Both the position numbers and the translations under genes were made by a program. A model generated the notes under the pieces. That model searched no databases. It saw nothing but the letters and a program-made list of their open reading frames with translations, and was not told the origin of the DNA. Below, piece after piece: positions 49,922 through 59,035 of a stretch of 64,000 nt of DNA (its first letter is position 1; each line of letters opens with the position of its first letter). This DNA comes from Paraburkholderia oxyphila NBRC 105797 (lineage in GTDB: Bacteria; Pseudomonadota; Gammaproteobacteria; Burkholderiales; Burkholderiaceae): positions 124,001-188,000 of the forward strand of contig NZ_BAYD01000008.1 in NCBI RefSeq assembly GCF_000685075.1. Direction: 5' to 3'.

Positions 49922-51556
49922 CTAGCGAAGCATGAACCCCTCGTAGCCGTTTTCTGCAGCCTTGTCGCACTGCGCCCGGTAGTCTGGCGCGCTGCCAACG
50001 TAGATCAGGGCGCGCTTTGTCACCGTGCCGTCCGGATTCTGCGTGACCTTTGCCCACCATGCGTCGCTGTCCGCAAGCAGCGTTTTCGCATAGACCTGGT
50101 ACACCTGCTCGGTCCATGCCACCTGATATTCCGGTTCGGCTTCGGCATATTCGAGGCCGCTGCGATGCATATGGTCGATCATCCGCGCCACCCATTCAAC
50201 CTGAAGCGCACCACACACGCCAATGTTGCAGAACGATGCGCCATTATGGGCCCCCACGAGTGTGAAGAGGTTCGGGAAGCCGGTGATCTGAAGTCCGAGA
50301 TAAGTCTGCGGACCGTCGGCCCACACTTCCTTCAGACGTTTGCCCCCCTTTCCCCGGATATCAATGCGGTCGAGCGCGCCAGTCACGCCGTCAAAACCGG
50401 TGGCAAAGATCAGCACGTCCAGCTCGATTTCCCGGCCTCCGACCATCACGCCCCGGGGCGTAATGCGCTCGACAGGGGACTCGCTGATGTCGACAAGCTC
50501 GACATTGTCCTGGTTATACACCTCGTAATAGCGCGTCTCCATCGGCACGCGGCGTGTGCCGAACGCGTGATTTTTCGGGATCAGCTTCTCGGCGAGGATC
50601 GGATCGTTGACGCGCGAGCGGATCTTGTCCGCGATAAAGTCTGCCAGATACTGGTTCGACGCCTTGTTGGTCAGCAGATCCCGATAGCCTGAAAGCCAGA
50701 TGCCATAGCCGGGCATGTCATAGAGCGACTCGAACAACGCCTGGCGCTCTTCATGGGTCGCCTCGTGCGCCTTCTTCGAATGACGCTGATACGGAAACGC
50801 CGTTTCGGTTGTCTTGATGAAATTCAGGAAATCGTCAGGCTTGCCGCGCAGTTGCTCGATCAGTGCGGGGTCGAGCGGGTGGTTGCCAAGCGGCGCGCAC
50901 CAGTTCGGGGTGCGCTGAAACACGTACAACTGCTGCGCCGTCTTCGCAACCACGGGAATGATCTGCACGCCCGTGGCGCCCGTGCCGATCACGCCGACCC
51001 GCTTGCCCGTGAAGTCGGTATGGCGACCGGCATCGTCGTCACGAGGCCAGCGCGACGAATGGAACGACTGCCCTTCGAAGGTCTCAATGCCGGGAATCGG
51101 CGGGATGCGCGTGGCCGAAAGCGGTCCGACCGCGGAAAGCAGAAACCGGCAGCTCGCGCGGCGGCCATCTTCGAGCGTCAGACGCCAGCAGCGCTGCGCC
51201 TCATCGAAGTGCGCGGCGTTCACACGGACCTCAAATTCGAAGTGGCGGCGCACATCCATCTTGTCGGCCGCGTATTGCGCATAACGCAGCAACTCGGGCT
51301 GACCGGCAAAGCGCTCGCTCCACTCCCACTCCGGAATGATGCCGTTGAGCGCGAAGTAGCCGTAGGCATAGCTTTCCGTGTCGAGACGGCAGCCCGGATA
51401 CCGGTTCCAGTACCACGTGCCCCCCACATCGGAACCTGCCTCGTAGCCATGCACTTTCAGGCCCATTTTGTCCAGAAGCCAGGTCTGGTACATGCCGGTA
51501 ATACCGGCGCCAATCACAATGGCGTCGAAATCGGGTTGGGTTACTTGTTCAAGCAT
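49922..51556 (-). CDS. Baeyer-Villiger monooxygenase (FAD/NADPH)
   Basis: A 544-residue class B flavoprotein. The first Rossmann motif GAGITG, GGTWYWNRYPG, the fingerprint F-x-G-x3-H-x3-W-P (Phe160, Gly162, His166, Trp170, Pro171) and the second Rossmann motif IGTGATG are complete, so it should be active. It inserts oxygen next to a carbonyl, turning a ketone into an ester or lactone. It resembles cyclohexanone- and phenylacetone-type enzymes. Its start overlaps the end of the ligase gene by 8 bases. The esterase-like gene at 56156-57046 could hydrolyse its product. Confidence 0.93.
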   Translation of the reverse strand: MLEQVTQPDFDAIVIGAGITGMYQTWLLDKMGLKVHGYEAGSDVGGTWYWNRYPGCRLDTESYAYGYFALNGIIPEWEWSERFAGQPELLRYAQYAADKMDVRRHFEFEVRVNAAHFDEAQRCWRLTLEDGRRASCRFLLSAVGPLSATRIPPIPGIETFEGQSFHSSRWPRDDDAGRHTDFTGKRVGVIGTGATGVQIIPVVAKTAQQLYVFQRTPNWCAPLGNHPLDPALIEQLRGKPDDFLNFIKTTETAFPYQRHSKKAHEATHEERQALFESLYDMPGYGIWLSGYRDLLTNKASNQYLADFIADKIRSRVNDPILAEKLIPKNHAFGTRRVPMETRYYEVYNQDNVELVDISESPVERITPRGVMVGGREIELDVLIFATGFDGVTGALDRIDIRGKGGKRLKEVWADGPQTYLGLQITGFPNLFTLVGAHNGASFCNIGVCGALQVEWVARMIDHMHRSGLEYAEAEPEYQVAWTEQVYQVYAKTLLADSDAWWAKVTQNPDGTVTKRALIYVGSAPDYRAQCDKAAENGYEGFMLR

Positions 51557-53177
51557 TTTTCTGCTCCGTTGCAGTCAGCATCGCACGCAATTCAGCCTTC
51601 ATGATCTTTCCTGTCGAGGTCAGCGGCATTTCCTCGACGAAGCGGAAAGCTACAGGGACCTTGTAATCCGCAAGACTGTCGCGGCAGTGTGAGCGCAGCG
51701 CCTCGACACTCGGCGGCGCCAGCCCGGGATCTGTCGATAGGAACGCGCACACCTGCTCGCCAAATAGCGCGTCGGGCTGCCCAACCACTGCCGCTGCCTT
51801 GACGAGCGGATGCTTGAGCAACACCTGCTCCACCTCGCTCGAATAGATGTTTTCGCCCCCACGGATGATCAGGTCCTTCTTGCGGTCGACCAGCGTGATC
51901 AGCCCCTCCTCGCTCTGGAAGCCCAGGTCACCCGTATGTAGCCAGCCATTGCGCAACGTGGCGCTCGTGGCTGCTTCGTCACGCAGATAACCGCGCATCA
52001 CATTCGGGCCGCGCGCCACGAGCTCGCCCACCTGGCCACGCGGCACTTCCCGGTCTTCGTGATCGAAGATCGCCACTTCGACGGCCGCCATCGGAAGGCC
52101 GACCGATCCGGCACGGGCCACAGCGAGTTCGCCCGGCAGCGTCACCAGCGTGCCGCCCGATTCGGTCTGCCCCATGCCATGCACAAGCGCGGCGTTCAGG
52201 AACAGAGACTGAACCTCGCCGAGGCGCGCGATCGACATTGGCGCGGCGCCGAAATCGAGAGTCTTCACGCTGTCGAGGACAATACCGAGCGCGCGCGCCT
52301 TGTCGACCATCAGCATCAGGATCGACGGGACCGCGAACATGGCCGTGATGCGTTCGCGGCGAACCAGATCGATGGTGCGCTCCGTACTGTATTGATCGAT
52401 ATACAGCGTGCCGCCCGTGAACAGCACGGGGAAAAAGCAGGTATGCGCGGCGATATGGAAAAGCGGCGTCACGGCCAGCAGTCGCGCATCGTCGTGGTCA
52501 TATTCCCAGGCGCCCGGAGATTGCAGCGCGTCCGCGAACAGGGAGGCATGGGTATGCACCACGCCCTTGGGCTTGCCGGTTGTTCCCGACGTGTAATAGA
52601 TCGCCGCTGGCGCACTGGCCTCGATGCGCGGTTCCGGCTGGGTCTGCGGCGATGCTGCCACCGTGACACAAGCTTCGACATCGACAACGAGCTCCGGCAC
52701 CGCGAGGCCATGCGCCGCGCGAACCTGCTCGAGCACCATGGCGAACGCCGGCTCGGAAATCGTCAGGACGCTTTGCGAGTGGCCGAGAATGAATGCCAGC
52801 TCAGCCGCTACAAGGCGGTTGTTCAGCGGTACGGCCACCGCGCCGAGCCCGAGTACGGCCAGATACCAGACCAGATAATGGTCACTGTTATTCATCAGCA
52901 ACGTCACCACATCCTGCTCGCGCACACCCCGCTCGCGCAGAACGTGGCGCGCGGTATCGACGGCATCCAGCAGTTGCCCATATGTCAGCGTGCGCCCCCG
53001 GCACACGACGGCGGGCTGCTCAAGGCGTAGCTGTGCGCGTTCACGCAGCAGGCCTGTATACGTCCGGCCAGCGGCTGTCTTCAGCTCCGCAAGGATTTCA
53101 CGGCCGCGCTCGCTGCGCGTCGCAGCGAACGTGCCGAGCCGGTCCATGACGAGATTTGCTTGCATGTCGGTTCTCAT
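51549..53177 (-). CDS. AMP-dependent acyl-CoA ligase
   Basis: A 542-residue ANL-superfamily ligase. The P-loop YTSGTTGKPKGVVHTH, GMGQTESGG, LHTGDLGF and the C-terminal GGENIYSSEVEQ and STGKIMK with the catalytic Lys are all present. It activates a carboxylic acid to its CoA ester. The substrate may be an aliphatic or aromatic acid from the pathway. The ATG at 53177 or the in-frame ATG at 53165 may be used; I cannot decide. It starts 9 bases after the enoyl-CoA hydratase stop. Confidence 0.9.
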   Translation of the reverse strand: MRTDMQANLVMDRLGTFAATRSERGREILAELKTAAGRTYTGLLRERAQLRLEQPAVVCRGRTLTYGQLLDAVDTARHVLRERGVREQDVVTLLMNNSDHYLVWYLAVLGLGAVAVPLNNRLVAAELAFILGHSQSVLTISEPAFAMVLEQVRAAHGLAVPELVVDVEACVTVAASPQTQPEPRIEASAPAAIYYTSGTTGKPKGVVHTHASLFADALQSPGAWEYDHDDARLLAVTPLFHIAAHTCFFPVLFTGGTLYIDQYSTERTIDLVRRERITAMFAVPSILMLMVDKARALGIVLDSVKTLDFGAAPMSIARLGEVQSLFLNAALVHGMGQTESGGTLVTLPGELAVARAGSVGLPMAAVEVAIFDHEDREVPRGQVGELVARGPNVMRGYLRDEAATSATLRNGWLHTGDLGFQSEEGLITLVDRKKDLIIRGGENIYSSEVEQVLLKHPLVKAAAVVGQPDALFGEQVCAFLSTDPGLAPPSVEALRSHCRDSLADYKVPVAFRFVEEMPLTSTGKIMKAELRAMLTATEQKNA

Positions 53178-53186
53178 TTTCGGAAT

Positions 53187-53912
53187 TCAGAGGGATGCCA
53201 CGTGCTCTCGCCCAGTTTCGAGCGCCCTGCGGAACGCTTCGGCGTCGAGTTCGCGCATCCAGCGTTTGGTTGCCGCGACGGCTGCCGACGGCAAGGCTAG
53301 CCAGGCATCGAGACGTGCCCGCAAATGCGAATCGAGCGTCTGAGCCGTGGCCACCTGCGTCACGATCCCGAAGCCTTGTGCCTCTACGCTGGTCCACGGC
53401 GCCTGGTCGAAAACCAGGCGGCGAATGACGTGAGGCACCGCCATCTGTCGCAGCACCGGCACGATCGCCGAGGGAACGAGGCCGAGCTTCAGTTCGGGCA
53501 GGCCCCACCTCGCTTCGTCCAGTGCAACCACGTCGTCGCACAGGCACAGCACTGCTACCGCTCCCCCAAGTACCGTTCCGTTGACCCGGGCCACCACCGG
53601 CTTCGCCAACCCGTACAGTTCATGCAGCAGCGCCACCAGTGCCTCGTTACCCTCGCGCCACGACTCCTCGTTGCCTTGCTCCCGCGCTGCGGCCCAGCCG
53701 AGATCGGCGCCCGTGCAGAAATGCCTGCCACTGGCGCGCAGCAGGATCACAGCCACATCGGGGTCGCGCTGCGCTGCCTGCAGCGCAGCCCGAAACTCGC
53801 GCATCAGCGGAATCGACAGGGCGTTACCGCGCTGTGGCACATCAAGTTTGATCGTGGCAATACGCCCTTCGCCCGCGTAAATGACCGCGCGATCGGTCGT
53901 TTCTTCGCTCAT
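53187..53912 (-). CDS. Enoyl-CoA hydratase/isomerase family protein
   Basis: A 241-residue crotonase-fold protein. HFCTGADLGWA and GTVLGGAVAVLCLCDD form the oxyanion hole, and WGLPELKLGLVPSAIVP carries one expected catalytic Glu. It handles a CoA ester made by the ligase next to it. I chose the ATG at 53912, preceded by GGAGGGG; a TTG overlapping the FAH stop would add 17 residues without similarity. Confidence 0.87.
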   Translation of the reverse strand: MSEETTDRAVIYAGEGRIATIKLDVPQRGNALSIPLMREFRAALQAAQRDPDVAVILLRASGRHFCTGADLGWAAAREQGNEESWREGNEALVALLHELYGLAKPVVARVNGTVLGGAVAVLCLCDDVVALDEARWGLPELKLGLVPSAIVPVLRQMAVPHVIRRLVFDQAPWTSVEAQGFGIVTQVATAQTLDSHLRARLDAWLALPSAAVAATKRWMRELDAEAFRRALETGREHVASL

Positions 53913-53959
53913 CCGGCTTCCCCTCCACCAGGGCGGACTGTCACGCGGCAGCGCCCCGC

Positions 53960-54808
53960 TCAATCGACCGCGACCGTGTTGCGCAGTACGCCCACGCGTT
54001 CGATTTCAACTTCCACCGTGTCGCCGTCCTTCATCCAGAGCGGCGGCTTGCGCATGGCGCCAATGCCCCCGGGGGTGCCGGTCACAATGACGTCACCCGC
54101 TTCGAGCGGCGCAATCGTGGAAAGGTGTGCGATCTGCGCTGCAATGTCATGAATCATCATGCGCGTGGATGAGCGCTGCACCTCGACGCCATTCAGTCGC
54201 GTCACAACACCCAGATCCGCCCCGAACGGGATCTCATCGGCCGTCACCAGCCACGGACCAAAACTGCCCGTGCACCAGAAGTTCTTGCCAACATCCCACT
54301 GTGACGTCCGCAACTGCCAGTCACGCACACTGACGTCGTTGTAGCAGGCATAACCCGCTACATGCCGATGTGCGTCCGCCACCGCAATGCGCCGGCACGG
54401 CTTGCCGATCACGATGGCCATTTCACCCTCGAAATCGAACTGCTCCGACTCGCGCGGCCGCCTCACGGGTGCACCGTGAGCCACCTGCGAGCTTGCCGTA
54501 CGCAGGAAGAACAGCGGCACACTGGCCGGCTTCGCACCGCATTCCTCGACGTGCTCGTAGTAGTTCAGGCCACAGCACCAGATCTTGCCGGGGTTCGGAA
54601 TCACCGGGTGCAACGTCACACGATCAAGCGGATAATCGGCCTGGCGCCCCTCCATCAATGCAGCCAGTTCCGCGACCGCATCATCTGCAAGGACCGAACG
54701 GAGATCGGCATAACGCCCCTCGCACAAACGCTTCAGATCGACAATCCCGCTTTCCACCACCGCGCCGAAACGCTCGACGCCGTCGATTTCAAAACTTGCC
54801 AGTCTCAT
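53960..54808 (-). CDS. FAH-family hydrolase
   Basis: A 282-residue FAH-superfamily protein. KIWCCGLNYYEHVEECG, FDFEGEMAIVIGKPC, YNDVSVRDWQ and VIVTGTPGGIG are in order, with the metal-binding Glu and Asp residues retained. Such enzymes hydrolyse acylpyruvates or hydrate or decarboxylate meta-cleavage products. It differs from the FAH protein at 3855-4880 and belongs to the shorter, more common form. It lies between the VOC and enoyl-CoA hydratase genes of the same operon. Confidence 0.88.
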   Translation of the reverse strand: MRLASFEIDGVERFGAVVESGIVDLKRLCEGRYADLRSVLADDAVAELAALMEGRQADYPLDRVTLHPVIPNPGKIWCCGLNYYEHVEECGAKPASVPLFFLRTASSQVAHGAPVRRPRESEQFDFEGEMAIVIGKPCRRIAVADAHRHVAGYACYNDVSVRDWQLRTSQWDVGKNFWCTGSFGPWLVTADEIPFGADLGVVTRLNGVEVQRSSTRMMIHDIAAQIAHLSTIAPLEAGDVIVTGTPGGIGAMRKPPLWMKDGDTVEVEIERVGVLRNTVAVD

Positions 54809-54912
54809 GATTTATTCGTCATCCTTATCGAATTACGTTCGCCCCGTCTGCTAATACGACGTCTCATGGGCGGATGTTCGGACCAGGCGGCTCGCGCATC
54901 CCGCTGCACGGT

Positions 54913-56079
54913 TCAGGCCATGGGGCCGAGTCGTGCCTGCTCCGCGTAGCAGGACGCGCTGCCCGAAAGCCGATCGGGCCAGGCGTCACCCTCGGCTCGC
55001 ACCACCGGCCCGGTGCCGAACTGTTCCATTTCGAAATACAACTCGATGCAGTGCATGTCGTCGAGCATGAAATGCACCGCGTACGCAATTCCCGGATGCA
55101 GCTCCGCCGGCAGCTGGACTTCAGTCAGACCCGCTTCGCTCAGAAACGTACGCGCGTCCTTCAACTGCCGATAAGTCTGCACGCGCATCCCGAGGCTCAT
55201 CAGAACCGTCTGGCTGCTCATCTTCAGCCTGTCGCGCAGCGCCACCGGATAAAGTGCAATACTGTGATGCTCTGCCCCGGCGCGCAGGAACACGCAGCGA
55301 TGACCTTCCCACTGGATTTCCGCCGACCTGGTCAGGCCGATGGTTTCTGCATAGAAGTGCTCCGAAGCAACGAGGTCTGAACAGAACAGGCGCACCGGAC
55401 CCATGGCGCTGACCTTGAACGGCCGCTGCTGCAAGATCCCACCGACATCGAAACGGTACGGCAGAGCCGAGTCGCGTCCGTAGCCCGAGAGCAGATCGAT
55501 GTTCTTCGCGCGGGCCTCCTCAACTTCGAGCACCTCGGGTTTCATCGGCAGCTCGAATTCCTGATACGGCAGAGGGTTGTACATCGCTGCGGGCTTGCTG
55601 CGGCCCTGCCAGCCCACCTGCTCCATGCCATAGAACAGTTCGACGCGATGGCCGTCCGGATCGTAGGCGTAGACCGCCCAGTTGCTGCCGGGCAGATCCC
55701 GGCCGATGCGCTGAACCTTGATGCCCCGGGCGTTGAAGAATCGATAAGCGTCGTTCACTTCTCGCAGGCTGTTCACCTGGAACGAAATCTGGTTCAGGGT
55801 GGCGCCCGCTTCGTAGTACGCCCGGCGCTCCGGATCGGCGGTTGCCGGGTTGATCGCAACCAGCGCGTGATGATCGGTATTGCAGGTCGTGAAACAGCCG
55901 AGCAGTTCGCCTTCCTTGCCGGTCATCCGCTCGGTCTGATGGAGCCCGAACAGATCGACGAGACGTCCCTCGCTCTCCTCCGTGTCTGCCGTCCAGACTC
56001 CGAGGTGACCGAGTCGCACCGCCTTGAAAGGCCGCGCAAAGGTCACCCCGCCTACGTCGTAACGTTCCTCTTGATGCAT
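54913..56079 (-). CDS. Two-module VOC protein with incomplete metal triad
   Basis: A 388-residue protein with two VOC modules. In the N-terminal module the expected ligands align to His25, Gln97 (where His is usual) and Glu147; a His pair lies at 70-71. In the C-terminal module the first His is missing (GPVRLF) and HCIELYFE keeps the Glu. So neither module shows the full His-His-Glu set by my alignment, unlike the VOC protein at 7759-8691. It may use Gln as a ligand, bind metal differently or not be an oxygenase. The start is the ATG at 56079. It resembles catechol 2,3-dioxygenase-like proteins. Confidence 0.8.
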   Translation of the reverse strand: MHQEERYDVGGVTFARPFKAVRLGHLGVWTADTEESEGRLVDLFGLHQTERMTGKEGELLGCFTTCNTDHHALVAINPATADPERRAYYEAGATLNQISFQVNSLREVNDAYRFFNARGIKVQRIGRDLPGSNWAVYAYDPDGHRVELFYGMEQVGWQGRSKPAAMYNPLPYQEFELPMKPEVLEVEEARAKNIDLLSGYGRDSALPYRFDVGGILQQRPFKVSAMGPVRLFCSDLVASEHFYAETIGLTRSAEIQWEGHRCVFLRAGAEHHSIALYPVALRDRLKMSSQTVLMSLGMRVQTYRQLKDARTFLSEAGLTEVQLPAELHPGIAYAVHFMLDDMHCIELYFEMEQFGTGPVVRAEGDAWPDRLSGSASCYAEQARLGPMA

Positions 56080-56155
56080 GCCTGTTGTCTCCGTCTCTTG
56101 TCTTACACTGATGCCCGACGGACGCCGCCACAGGCAGTCCGCCGCCGCACCGGCC

Positions 56156-57046
56156 TTACTTCGACAGATGCTGATGCGCGAAGTCGACCACGCGTTGCAT
56201 CGCCGCCACCGAAGCGGGAAGTGTCGGGTGCATCGTCGTGAACAGCGCCGGCGCCTCGTAGACAGCCAGTTCGATCGCACCGCCCGCTTCCTTGTAGCGC
56301 TGGATGAAGCGATCCGCTTCCGTGCCCGGCACTTCGGATTCGATATCGTGGTAGTTGTGCACTTCGTCGTCGGTGGCGAGCACCCAAAGCGCGGGCGGCA
56401 GATAGACCGGCTCGCCGCGCTCCAGCACCAGCGTCGGGCTGCCTTCCTTCATGTTCGCCTCGGTCTTCCAGTAGGCGTCGTGCAGACCCACGACCTCGGC
56501 CGCCCAGTCCGGCGCATTGCCTTCGGCCAGCAGACGCCTGGCGAAGCGATAACGGCCATACGGGTTGATGACGGGCCACAGCATCGAAATGCACCGGACA
56601 GTGGCATCGACCTTTGGCGATCCCGGCGGCAGCGCAATCGATGCGTACTGCGCGTCATGCGGGCGCATCGCCACGAGCATGCCCAGATGGCCGCCACTTG
56701 AATTGCCAGAGAGACCAATGCGCTCGGCATCGACCTTCAAGCGCGCGGCATTCGCCTTCAGCCAGCGAATCCCGTAGTTGATGTCGGACGGTGATTTCGG
56801 ATAGGCACCGTCGGGACCCTGGCGGAAATCGAGCGACACCACCACCAGACCCGAGCGGGCCAGCGCCTCGTGAACCGCCTTGCCGCGCGTGCGGTCGAAC
56901 TTGCTCCATGCCCCGCCATGCAACTCGATCACGGCCGGAAACGGGCCTTCACCCTCGGGCGTGTAGACGCGCGCCAGCAGCTCCACGTCGTCGTGCTTCA
57001 GATAGACCACGTCCTGAACATTGATGTCTTCCGTCTGTTCAATCAT
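56156..57046 (-). CDS. Alpha/beta hydrolase, esterase-like (HGG motif)
   Basis: A 296-residue hydrolase of the hormone-sensitive-lipase/feruloyl-esterase-like group. HGGAWSKFDR provides the oxyanion hole and GNSSGGHLG the nucleophile Ser. The Asp of ATDDEVHNYHD and a late His would complete the triad. I chose the ATG at 57046 because AAGGA lies 9 bases upstream; the ATG three codons earlier touches that site. It could split the ester produced by the Baeyer-Villiger enzyme. Confidence 0.85.
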   Translation of the reverse strand: MIEQTEDINVQDVVYLKHDDVELLARVYTPEGEGPFPAVIELHGGAWSKFDRTRGKAVHEALARSGLVVVSLDFRQGPDGAYPKSPSDINYGIRWLKANAARLKVDAERIGLSGNSSGGHLGMLVAMRPHDAQYASIALPPGSPKVDATVRCISMLWPVINPYGRYRFARRLLAEGNAPDWAAEVVGLHDAYWKTEANMKEGSPTLVLERGEPVYLPPALWVLATDDEVHNYHDIESEVPGTEADRFIQRYKEAGGAIELAVYEAPALFTTMHPTLPASVAAMQRVVDFAHQHLSK

Positions 57047-57103
57047 TATCAGCATTCCTTATAGAATTTCGTGCAAATCCAGAAAATTGGCTTCAATACC
57101 TGA

Positions 57104-58381
57104 TCAGCCTTCCATCCCGAGCAGCATTCGACCGTAGGGCGCCATCGCGGCCTCCCAGTTCGCGCCGAAATGCGAACCCGTGGTCAGTGAATCGCGGTAC
57201 CACGATTGCAAGGAGTTACGGTCGTGCACAATCTCGGCGCTTGTCGTCGAAACCAGTGTCTCGATACCGCGACGCGCCACCCGGTTCGCCCATACCGAAT
57301 CACGGTGCGCAGCCTGTGCCTCCTGTACCGACACGCTCTGTCCGGACGCGATCAGATCGGCGACGTGTCTGTGACGGCGATGCGCCACAAAAATCGCGGC
57401 GTCGATGTCGGCAGCGGCTTCGCCAAGCTTGCACTGGATGATCTGCGAGTCGGAAAGCGTCGTCATGCCGCGCGATACTCGCCCGCGCATCGTCAGACCT
57501 GTGTGCTCGAGCACCAGGCGCGCAAGCGCGAGCGTCACGGGCAACTGCGTGAAGATCGCGAAGGCCGCCCGGGGCGCCTTCAGCAGCGGGTAGTCGGGGT
57601 GGACGAGACTCCCGGGCGTCTCCCCTTTTTTCAGCCCCGCGTCGCTGACCATGCGATGCTCCGGCACGAACACGTTGTCGAGCGAAACCGTATTGCTGCC
57701 GGTGCCACGCAGGCCAAGCGTCTGCCAGTCATCGAGGATCGTGACCTCCGACATGGGTACGAGCATGTACTGCAGCGAGCGTCCGCCGTCATGCTCGACC
57801 CAGGCGCCCACAATCAGCCACTCGGCATGCCGGCAACCGCTCGCAAACGGATAGGTGCCGGTAATCTGATATCCGCCCTTCACGCGCTGAGCCGTCGCGC
57901 GAGGCGCCAGACTCGAGGCGACCACCGCAAGTGGATTCGCGCCCCAGACGTCGTCCTGCGCCTGCTCCGGGAAACAGCCCACGACCCACGCGTGCTCACC
58001 GAAAACCGAGAGAACCCAGGCGCTCGACGGGCACCCCATCGCCAGCTCTTCCACCACGCGCGAGAGCAGCAGCGGCGAACTCTGCAGCCCTCCGTAGCGT
58101 TTGGGCTGGAGAATACGCGAGAGGCCCGTTTCGCGGAAGCGATCCACCGTCCCCGTCGGCACGTTGCGCTGACGCACACAGTCCGCCTCACGTTCCTTCA
58201 GCGCCCCGACGAAATCGAGTGCCTCATTGAACAACGCGCGCTCCGGGCCGCTCATCCAGCTATCGTCAACCATCCGGTACGAAGGAAGGAACGTCTGCCC
58301 ATTGTTTTCAACAACCTGTTGAGTAGCCATCTTTGACCCCGGTGAATAGCGGTTCGTGATTGATTGATGCGGAGCCGTCAT
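57104..58381 (-). CDS. Flavin-dependent monooxygenase, acyl-CoA-dehydrogenase fold (HsaA/HpaH-like)
   Basis: A 425-residue protein of the two-component monooxygenase group with the acyl-CoA dehydrogenase fold. The N-terminal QPKRYGG, GCPSSAWVLSVFGEHAW and ITGTYPFASGC, then TLGLRGTGSNTVSLDNVFVP, fit HsaA, HpaH (C2) and related phenol hydroxylases. It would ortho-hydroxylate a phenol using reduced flavin from its partner reductase. The ATG at 58381 overlaps the reductase stop (ATGA); an in-frame ATG at 58330 gives a 408-residue form closer to family length. Confidence 0.85.
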   Translation of the reverse strand: MTAPHQSITNRYSPGSKMATQQVVENNGQTFLPSYRMVDDSWMSGPERALFNEALDFVGALKEREADCVRQRNVPTGTVDRFRETGLSRILQPKRYGGLQSSPLLLSRVVEELAMGCPSSAWVLSVFGEHAWVVGCFPEQAQDDVWGANPLAVVASSLAPRATAQRVKGGYQITGTYPFASGCRHAEWLIVGAWVEHDGGRSLQYMLVPMSEVTILDDWQTLGLRGTGSNTVSLDNVFVPEHRMVSDAGLKKGETPGSLVHPDYPLLKAPRAAFAIFTQLPVTLALARLVLEHTGLTMRGRVSRGMTTLSDSQIIQCKLGEAAADIDAAIFVAHRRHRHVADLIASGQSVSVQEAQAAHRDSVWANRVARRGIETLVSTTSAEIVHDRNSLQSWYRDSLTTGSHFGANWEAAMAPYGRMLLGMEG

Positions 58382-58875
58382 CCGGCATGCGCCGAAATGC
58401 CGGCATAGCCACTGCGGTAGTAGAGCAGCGGAGCGCTTTGCTCCCGTGCATGAACGTCCACCACGCGGCCAACGAAAATCGAATGCGTACCCGATTCGAT
58501 CGCCTCACCCAGCTCGCAGTCGAAAGCGACCAGCGCATCCATCAGCACCGGTGCGCCGGTCTTGAGCATCGACCACGGGCCAGACTCAAAACGCTCCGCG
58601 CGGGCAAGATGATTCGAGAACCGCTGGGCAACTTCGCTCTGATCGGCAGCCAGCACATTCACACAGAACTTGCGGCTTTCCACGATCATCTGATGGGTCG
58701 AGTTCTGACGATTCACGCAAACAACCAGCTGCGCCGGCGCTGCGGAAAGCGAACAAACGGCCGTGGCAGTCATGCCGCCGCGCTGCGCATTTGAGACGCT
58801 GGTAATCAGCGTGACGCCGGCGGCCAGATTCTTCATGGCGGACTTGAAATCGGCTTCACTTACGGTATCGAACAT
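58378..58875 (-). CDS. Flavin reductase (HpaC/HsaB-like)
   Basis: A 165-residue flavin reductase-domain protein. MKNLAAGVTLITS, GGMTATAVCSLSAAP, VCVNRQNST, KFCVNVLA and ESGTHSIFVGRVVDV are the usual segments. It makes reduced FMN or FAD with NAD(P)H for the monooxygenase encoded immediately after it, an arrangement typical of two-component systems. It is the first catabolic gene of this operon; GGAGTGGAGAC precedes its ATG. Confidence 0.93.
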   Translation of the reverse strand: MFDTVSEADFKSAMKNLAAGVTLITSVSNAQRGGMTATAVCSLSAAPAQLVVCVNRQNSTHQMIVESRKFCVNVLAADQSEVAQRFSNHLARAERFESGPWSMLKTGAPVLMDALVAFDCELGEAIESGTHSIFVGRVVDVHAREQSAPLLYYRSGYAGISAHAG

Positions 58876-58980
58876 GTCTCCACTCCATATTCTCTTTGAA
58901 CGCCCTACCGCAACCGGTAAGCTATGGATTCATGGTAGCGACCGGCCAATGCCCTGTGAAATGCTATTTCGGGTGAGACC

Positions 58981-58995
58981 ATGCATGGCGCGCAT
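58981..58995. promoter_or_regulatory. T-N11-A dyad ATGC-ATGGCGC-GCAT
   Basis: ATGCATGGCGCGCAT is a partial dyad with a T-N11-A core (T58982, A58994), 106 bases before the flavin reductase gene. It is a candidate binding site for the LysR protein encoded at 48820-49791. A second dyad, CATGG-GAAT-CCATG, lies close by at about 59006-59019. Confidence 0.35.
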
Positions 58996-59035
58996 AACTG
59001 GTCTGCATGGGAATCCATGGGGGGAACCCGATGCA

